Shown here in pieces: positions 59,832-64,000 of a DNA stretch of 64,000 nucleotides. The stretch is from positions 33,819 through 97,818 of IMG/VR virus record IMGVR_UViG_3300027833_000025. One strand, 5' to 3'. The stretch is from a virus. The position numbers and the translations under genes are program-made. Every line of letters starts with the position of its first letter. Position 1 is the first letter of the stretch. The notes below the pieces were generated by a model. The model was not told the DNA's origin. It was given only the letters and a program-made list of their open reading frames with translations, and made no database searches.

Positions 59832-60075
59832 CGTTTTTCTTCTCTAGATTTTTTTCTGTGATCTCAATATATTTTTTCATAGTCACACAATCTGTACGTG
59901 TGATTAACCTATATTCCATATCAAGCGTAGACTCGCTATTCATTCTACCTTTATACACTTCACAAATTTCCATTGTTGGAAATGGATATGATTTCATTAC
60001 TCCATTACCCAATTGTATTCCAAATAATGATACTACATAATGTGCTACTAATAATACTGCCTGTGGTGCATCCAT
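59824..60075 (-). CDS. Small operon protein, possibly exported, 83 aa
   Basis: Mildly hydrophobic N-terminus (AVLLVAHYVVSLFG) that may anchor it in the membrane, followed by a charged part with two Cys. Overlaps the protease gene by 8 bp. Function unknown. Confidence 0.66.
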   Translation of the reverse strand: MDAPQAVLLVAHYVVSLFGIQLGNGVMKSYPFPTMEICEVYKGRMNSESTLDMEYRLITRTDCVTMKKYIEITEKNLEKKNDE

Positions 60076-60092
60076 TATAGACTTACTCCTTG

Positions 60093-60602
60093 TTAATTTA
60101 TTACTATATTACGCGGTTTTGGTACTTCTTTCAGTATGCTTTGTCCATTATCATCTATATTAGACATTATGAATGACATTGCTTCACCGTTTAATCCTTT
60201 CTTGAACTTTCCTTGTGGTTGAGATTTACCATCAGCACCAGTTAATTCTTTTACCTTCTGTAAATTTTCTTTACTCCAATCTATTTTATATAATTTGGGA
60301 CCAACGTACTTAGTTGGTTCTGACAATAGTAAGTATATCCAAGGTTTTTCATCGTATGCATATAATAATTGTACCTCTTTATTATATGGTAAACCATATA
60401 TTGGCATTCCTTGCAATGCAGTTATCGCTTGCCAACTATAGAGTGACATTAGTAACGCTGTTGGAATAATAATAAATGTGTATAACCTATTTGCTTTGCT
60501 CTGTATTAGTGCATACACGCATACTACTACTAGTAAAAACAAACCAATAACATACAACACGATCATGATATCTACATTCATTACATTTAATACACTATAC
60601 AT
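60093..60602 (-). CDS. Membrane protein of late operon, 169 aa
   Basis: Two N-terminal membrane helices (about residues 11-31 and 41-58), then a soluble domain with WIYLLLSEPTKYVGPKLYKI and a terminal PKPRNIVIN. No family recognised. Between the TolR-like gene and the 83-aa gene. Confidence 0.72.
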   Translation of the reverse strand: MYSVLNVMNVDIMIVLYVIGLFLLVVVCVYALIQSKANRLYTFIIIPTALLMSLYSWQAITALQGMPIYGLPYNKEVQLLYAYDEKPWIYLLLSEPTKYVGPKLYKIDWSKENLQKVKELTGADGKSQPQGKFKKGLNGEAMSFIMSNIDDNGQSILKEVPKPRNIVIN

Positions 60603-60616
60603 AATACTTATCCTCT

Positions 60617-61273
60617 TTATCTTGCCCCGCCAGGCGAAGGTCTTGTCTCTCTAGGTGAAGGTATTGTAACAGAAGATCCAGAATTAACACGTGGTATTAC
60701 CATATCACTGATAAAAATATCTGATATATTACCTTCATTATCCACTGTAAACGCTGGCATTTTGAATATCTCACCTTTCTTGGTTGCATACTCTTGTATG
60801 TGAATTACTTCTTTATATGGATTAATGTCCACTAATGAAACTGTGAACAATGTTGGTTTGTCTGTGGGATACTTTCCGTATATATGTACATTAATAAAAT
60901 AGTCACCGGGCATTATACCACGCATATTAACTACTTCTCTATTAATTCTTATTATTTTTGGTACACCAGCAACCATGATTGTATCAGATGTGGATCCTAA
61001 ATCATCTCTATCAAGATGCATGAATCCGCTAGTTTTATTTTGAAAACTCAATGGAAATTCCATACCTGGACCCATCACCCATATATCAATATCATCAGAA
61101 ACCTGACCATCCCATTCAAGGATTATCATTATTTCTGCATACGCAGGTATATCTCCCTGTTTTGTAATAGGATTTATTAGTACTAGCACTAGAATGAATA
61201 ACGTTACAAAGCCTAATAAGGCGTTAAATAATATGTCATTAAATGCGAGATTAGAACTATATCTCTCTTTCAT
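60617..61273 (-). CDS. TolR/ExbD-like membrane protein with DUF2135-like domain, 218 aa
   Basis: A single N-terminal helix (about 16-34) with Asp13 just before it, as in MotB/TolR/ExbD proton-channel partners. The periplasmic part has DIDIWVMGPG (61-70), resembling the DUF2135/YfaP pattern, and a Pro-rich tail. The start overlaps the TolQ-like gene by 4 bp, which strengthens the pairing. The TolR peptidoglycan-binding region is not evident. Confidence 0.7.
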   Translation of the reverse strand: MKERYSSNLAFNDILFNALLGFVTLFILVLVLINPITKQGDIPAYAEIMIILEWDGQVSDDIDIWVMGPGMEFPLSFQNKTSGFMHLDRDDLGSTSDTIMVAGVPKIIRINREVVNMRGIMPGDYFINVHIYGKYPTDKPTLFTVSLVDINPYKEVIHIQEYATKKGEIFKMPAFTVDNEGNISDIFISDMVIPRVNSGSSVTIPSPRETRPSPGGAR

Positions 61274-61716
61274 TTATTATTATTATCCTGTAATATAAGT
61301 TGAGATCGTAATGAGACAGACGCTATCAGACCAACTAATGTAGTCAACAATGCTGTTGCCATACCATTCGCTAATTGTCCGATTACATCTTTCATTGATT
61401 GAATATTAGATGGGTCTAATGAACCTAAGTCACTACCATCTAACATAAGAATAAATCCAAGAACTGTACCCATCATACCAATAGACATACAGGTTTCTGC
61501 TATGAACCAATATTTTTCATCAGATGTGGTAGAACGGGTATAAGACCTATGCCCAATTTTAACACTTGTTAAAAACCATAGTCCTAACAATGCAAACGAA
61601 ATATATGTTTGATCATTTTGAAATACATATATATGTAAATCATAATAGTATGCTGTCCCAAGTGCAAGCAGTTGAATTACGAAAATTAACCACCAAAATA
61701 AAAAATCCTTTGTCAC
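61270..61716 (-). CDS. MotA/TolQ/ExbB-like proton channel subunit, 148 aa
   Basis: GTG start behind AGGGAG. About four helices. SIGMMGTVLGFIL (79-90) and GQLANGMATALLTTLVGL (113-130) match the conserved TM pair of MotA/TolQ/ExbB channels, including the small-residue and Thr positions lining the proton path. It is shorter than TolQ (about 230 aa), with a reduced cytoplasmic loop. With the TolR-like protein it probably forms a proton-driven complex. Confidence 0.85.
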   Translation of the reverse strand: MTKDFLFWWLIFVIQLLALGTAYYYDLHIYVFQNDQTYISFALLGLWFLTSVKIGHRSYTRSTTSDEKYWFIAETCMSIGMMGTVLGFILMLDGSDLGSLDPSNIQSMKDVIGQLANGMATALLTTLVGLIASVSLRSQLILQDNNNK

Positions 61717-61739
61717 TATAATATTCTCCCTGTTAATAC

Positions 61740-61747
61740 TATTTATG
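61740..61747 (-). promoter_or_regulatory. T4-type late promoter (minus)
   Basis: Minus strand reads CATAAATA, 23 bp upstream of the TolQ-like start. It suggests that the whole membrane operon is expressed late. Confidence 0.6.
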
Positions 61748-61753
61748 TCAAAA

Positions 61754-61779
61754 CAAAAAAAGACTCCTCAGGAGTCTCA
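61754..61779 (-). terminator. Rho-independent terminator (minus)
   Basis: GAGACTCCTGAGGAGTCT followed by a T run on the minus strand, directly after the WC-DA gene, separating the clamp-loader unit from the membrane operon. Confidence 0.85.
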
Positions 61780-62271
61780 TTATGCATTTGCAATTCTAAA
61801 CATTAGTGCGTCTTTTCCATCTTCAAAGTAAACCTTACATGAATTGAATTTTGCGTTGTCTGGATTGATATATCGTTGTCCCACATAATATCTACCTATA
61901 ACGTTATCTTCACACCAATCAGAGTATGAAGTGTATTCTTCATGTATGTTTCTTTCTGGTAATACGACTGTACTCCATCCATCAGGTATGTTAGTCTTAA
62001 AAGTTCTACGCATCCAGTTCGGGATAGATGGTGGGTGCGGCTGTAACCAAGTTGGAAATTTACTGTAGATATCGTATAACATTCTATATGATTTATAATG
62101 AAACGGAAATATCATAAGTAAAACTGCTATCACATACATGAAAACCGCAATCCAGTAAACTATTTCGCCTAAATTATCACTAACCATCAACGCAATCAAC
62201 TGAATGCCCATTGCGAAAGAATATAATGTATTCCTAATAAAGAAAGATTTAACTACATTTACATACTTCAT
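61780..62271 (-). CDS. WC-DA family membrane protein, 163 aa
   Basis: Two membrane segments (about residues 15-32 and 36-54) precede a soluble C-terminus with SDWCEDN and the terminal DGKDALMFRIANA. It joins the WC-DA module to a membrane anchor. Coupled by 1 bp to the clamp-loader gene. Function unknown. Confidence 0.7.
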   Translation of the reverse strand: MKYVNVVKSFFIRNTLYSFAMGIQLIALMVSDNLGEIVYWIAVFMYVIAVLLMIFPFHYKSYRMLYDIYSKFPTWLQPHPPSIPNWMRRTFKTNIPDGWSTVVLPERNIHEEYTSYSDWCEDNVIGRYYVGQRYINPDNAKFNSCKVYFEDGKDALMFRIANA

Positions 62272-63194
62272 TATAATGCGCGTGCTAGTTCAATCATTGT
62301 TGCAGATAAATTAATCTCTACATCAGCCACTTGAGTATGCTTTACTAAACCATTACGGATAGCAAGCACACACGCATCATATTGTTCATCAGTTGATGTA
62401 TACAAATCAAGATTACGATATAGCCAAGTATAAATTTCATTATATTCGTCTGCACGCGCTTTAGACACAATCAGTTGTCGTGCTTGTTTGAGGTTGCCCG
62501 CTTTGAATAGATCAATCATTTCCAAACGCCATACTGCACTAGCACCACTATCATCAACAGGCTTCTGTAATAGATTGTCTGCAATACTCATTTGTACCGT
62601 ATTAATCGTCTTACGTAAATCGGGATAATTCGCACGAACCATTGCATCTAATGTATCAATATCAAATTCAACATTATTGTCTGCTAAAATTTCTGCAACA
62701 CGCACTGTGAAATCTGTTTGATCTAGTTTCTCAATATGGAAACCTTGACAACGACTATGCAATGCTGGGATAATCATGTTAGGATAGTTGCATGTTAAGA
62801 TAAATCGAACACTAGCATGGTACTGTTCCATTACACCACGCAATGCTGCTTGACCTTCTGGTGAAATATGATCAGCCTCATCTAACAAAATGACCTTGAA
62901 ATCACCCCAAGGCATTGTTTCACTAAATGCGGTGATCTTCTTACGAATCATTTCCACACCATTATCACGACTAGCGTTAATGTATAGTACGTCAGCATCT
63001 TCAATAGAAAGTTCGTTGATAAGAACTTTTGCTATTGTCGTCTTACCAGTTCCAGGACTACCACTGAACAATAAGTGTGGAATACCACCATCACTGATCC
63101 AGTTCTGTACTTGCTTACGTTGAGTCTCGTCCTTGAATACGTAGTCTTTTACTGTTGTTGGTCTATAAGTTTCGACCCATAAATCCTTAGCCAT
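62271..63194 (-). CDS. 44: Clamp loader large subunit (T4 gp44-like RFC), 307 aa
   Basis: Walker A GSPGTGKTT (about 44-52), Walker B LLDEADHIS and the SRC motif (SRCQGF) identify an RFC-type AAA+ ATPase, close in size to T4 gp44 (319 aa). It loads the sliding clamp for the DNA polymerase at 26.8 kb. The gp62-like small subunit is not visible here. Promoter at 63227. Confidence 0.95.
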   Translation of the reverse strand: MAKDLWVETYRPTTVKDYVFKDETQRKQVQNWISDGGIPHLLFSGSPGTGKTTIAKVLINELSIEDADVLYINASRDNGVEMIRKKITAFSETMPWGDFKVILLDEADHISPEGQAALRGVMEQYHASVRFILTCNYPNMIIPALHSRCQGFHIEKLDQTDFTVRVAEILADNNVEFDIDTLDAMVRANYPDLRKTINTVQMSIADNLLQKPVDDSGASAVWRLEMIDLFKAGNLKQARQLIVSKARADEYNEIYTWLYRNLDLYTSTDEQYDACVLAIRNGLVKHTQVADVEINLSATMIELARAL

Positions 63195-63226
63195 ATGCTG
63201 TTCCTAATTTAAGTTGTTAATAAGAT

Positions 63227-63255
63227 ATTATACATTACTTCTACTTCTTTGTCAA
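63227..63255 (-). promoter_or_regulatory. Sigma70-like promoter (minus)
   Basis: TTGACA, 17 bp, TATAAT on the minus strand, no palindrome, overlapping the end of the 115-aa gene. It drives the clamp loader. Confidence 0.8.
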
Positions 63256-63588
63256 GGAATGCATCATTAAAATTTTACCTAGTTCGTCAACTAATTCAGT
63301 ACCATCTGGTATTACATATAAGTCTATAATTTCATTTTTGAATTGCTGATTAGCCTGAGTAGTACTTGTATGGCATTCAACTACCCTACCACCTTTTGCA
63401 GAATATATACGAATATTGTATGATGGTTCTGTATCAGGTGTGAGTTTATGACTAGAATATTTATTTAAACCAGTGTAGCGTGTGCCTTTGACAGATGAGC
63501 CTGATTCGTTAAAGTCACGATCTTCCCAATATTCATCAGTACGCCTCAAAAAGAAGTGACCAATCATGCTATATATTTTGTTTAACAT
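63241..63588 (-). CDS. Hypothetical protein, 115 aa
   Basis: Basic soluble protein (YWEDRDFNESGSS, SAKGGRVVECHTST). Between clpP and the clamp loader, 11 bp after clpP. No known domain. Confidence 0.72.
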   Translation of the reverse strand: MLNKIYSMIGHFFLRRTDEYWEDRDFNESGSSVKGTRYTGLNKYSSHKLTPDTEPSYNIRIYSAKGGRVVECHTSTTQANQQFKNEIIDLYVIPDGTELVDELGKILMMHSLTKK

Positions 63589-63599
63589 TCTGATACCTT

Positions 63600-64000
63600 T
63601 TAATATGTTTTGATCACTTTATCGGCAATACCATGCTTTACTGCTTGATCTGGTGTTAACCAATGATCTGTCTTAGGTGCTAATGTAAACTCACGGATAT
63701 ATTTTTCAGACTTACCAGTGCATTTCTTGTAATGCTCTAGCAGTTTTTTATTTGTCCAATTCATGTGCTTGTGACTGTCTATCATGTCGTGATACTGACC
63801 TTGTGTACCACCACTGAATTCGTGTGACATCACTGCGGTATTATGTGTTAGATAACGATGTCCTTTAACACCAGACATCATCAGCATTACACCACAACTT
63901 GCGATAGATCCCATGCCGTATGTATACACTGGAATACGTGATTGCTTCACAACATCAATTAGATGCATACAAGAATCCACATAACCGCCAGGCGAATTAA
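63600..64000 (-). CDS. clpP: ClpP protease, 5' end beyond the window
   Basis: The reading frame continues upstream past 64000 (NSPGGYVDS is encoded before the first ATG at 63980), so the true start is outside. The catalytic triad is visible: Ser in SIASCG, His in VMSHEFSGG, Asp in KTDHWLTPDQA. It forms the proteolytic chamber for ClpA or host ClpX. With clpA at 8.0 kb it gives a phage-encoded Clp protease. Confidence 0.93.
   Translation of the reverse strand, partial: NSPGGYVDSCMHLIDVVKQSRIPVYTYGMGSIASCGVMLMMSGVKGHRYLTHNTAVMSHEFSGGTQGQYHDMIDSHKHMNWTNKKLLEHYKKCTGKSEKYIREFTLAPKTDHWLTPDQAVKHGIADKVIKTY

Noticed and set aside
57865-61716. Zorya-type defence system
   Set aside because: A MotA/TolQ-like and a TolR-like protein are present, but the ZorC/ZorD/ZorE partners are missing and the neighbours are a protease and a transporter.

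Overview
The window looks like part of the genome of a large T4-like myovirus infecting a Gram-negative, probably marine, bacterium. The DNA is AT-rich and gene-dense, and genes often overlap as ATGA or TAATG. It carries T4-type replication genes (family B DNA polymerase, gp44-like clamp loader, DexA-like exonuclease), a repeat-rich tail fibre, late promoters of the T4 type (GATAAATAC or TATAAATA), a spanin pair and two cell-wall hydrolases. DUF1127 and DUF465-like proteins hint at an alphaproteobacterial host, but that is inference. No integrase, CRISPR array or insertion sequence was seen.

Layout. 0-5 kb: tRNA-Arg(UCU), a DNA methyltransferase, small early-type genes behind perfect sigma70-like promoters, a HAD hydrolase and PhoH. 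5-11.7 kb: a translation factor IF-1 homologue, overlapping spanins, a DnaJ-like protein, a full-length ClpA and an M17 aminopeptidase. 11.7-17.1 kb: late structural genes including an 837-aa repeat fibre. 17.1-19.1 kb: small accessory genes, one with a RyR domain. 19.1-26.4 kb: proteins whose N-termini resemble T4 capsid-targeting peptides, including a nucleotidyltransferase and acetyltransferase-like proteins; they may be packaged in the head. 26.4-34 kb: DNA polymerase, an acyl-CoA dehydrogenase, a SLOG-fold protein, a MoxR ATPase and an exonuclease. 34-36 kb: micro-cistrons including DUF1127. 36-43.5 kb: a biosynthesis-like cluster with a methyltransferase, an oxygenase lacking its Rieske site, a PLP enzyme, a QueC-like ATPase and three radical SAM proteins, plus a secreted nuclease.

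43.6-64 kb is mostly on the minus strand. It holds a ppGpp-hydrolase-like HD protein, two SGNH hydrolases, ferredoxin-NADP reductase, an IscU scaffold, SleB-like and M15 peptidoglycan hydrolases, a phosphoesterase and PRPP synthetase. A class 3 lipase lies on the plus strand. Next comes a late operon of inner-membrane proteins (TolQ/ExbB-like, TolR-like with a DUF2135-like domain, two unknown membrane proteins, a membrane-anchored ClpP/SppA-like protease and an SbmA/BacA-like transporter), then the clamp loader and a ClpP cut by the window edge.

How the parts may work together: ClpA, ClpP and PepA could form a protein-to-amino-acid recycling line. IscU and ferredoxin-NADP reductase could supply clusters and electrons to the radical SAM enzymes. 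At least 16 sigma70-like promoters (TTGACA, mostly a 17-bp spacer, TATAAT) occur. About seven share an AAGGNNCCTT-type spacer and a common leader, which suggests a coordinated early regulon, while GATAAATAC-type sites serve late genes. The two most unusual regions are the TolQ/TolR/protease/SbmA operon (57.9-61.7 kb) and the radical SAM cluster (36-43.5 kb).
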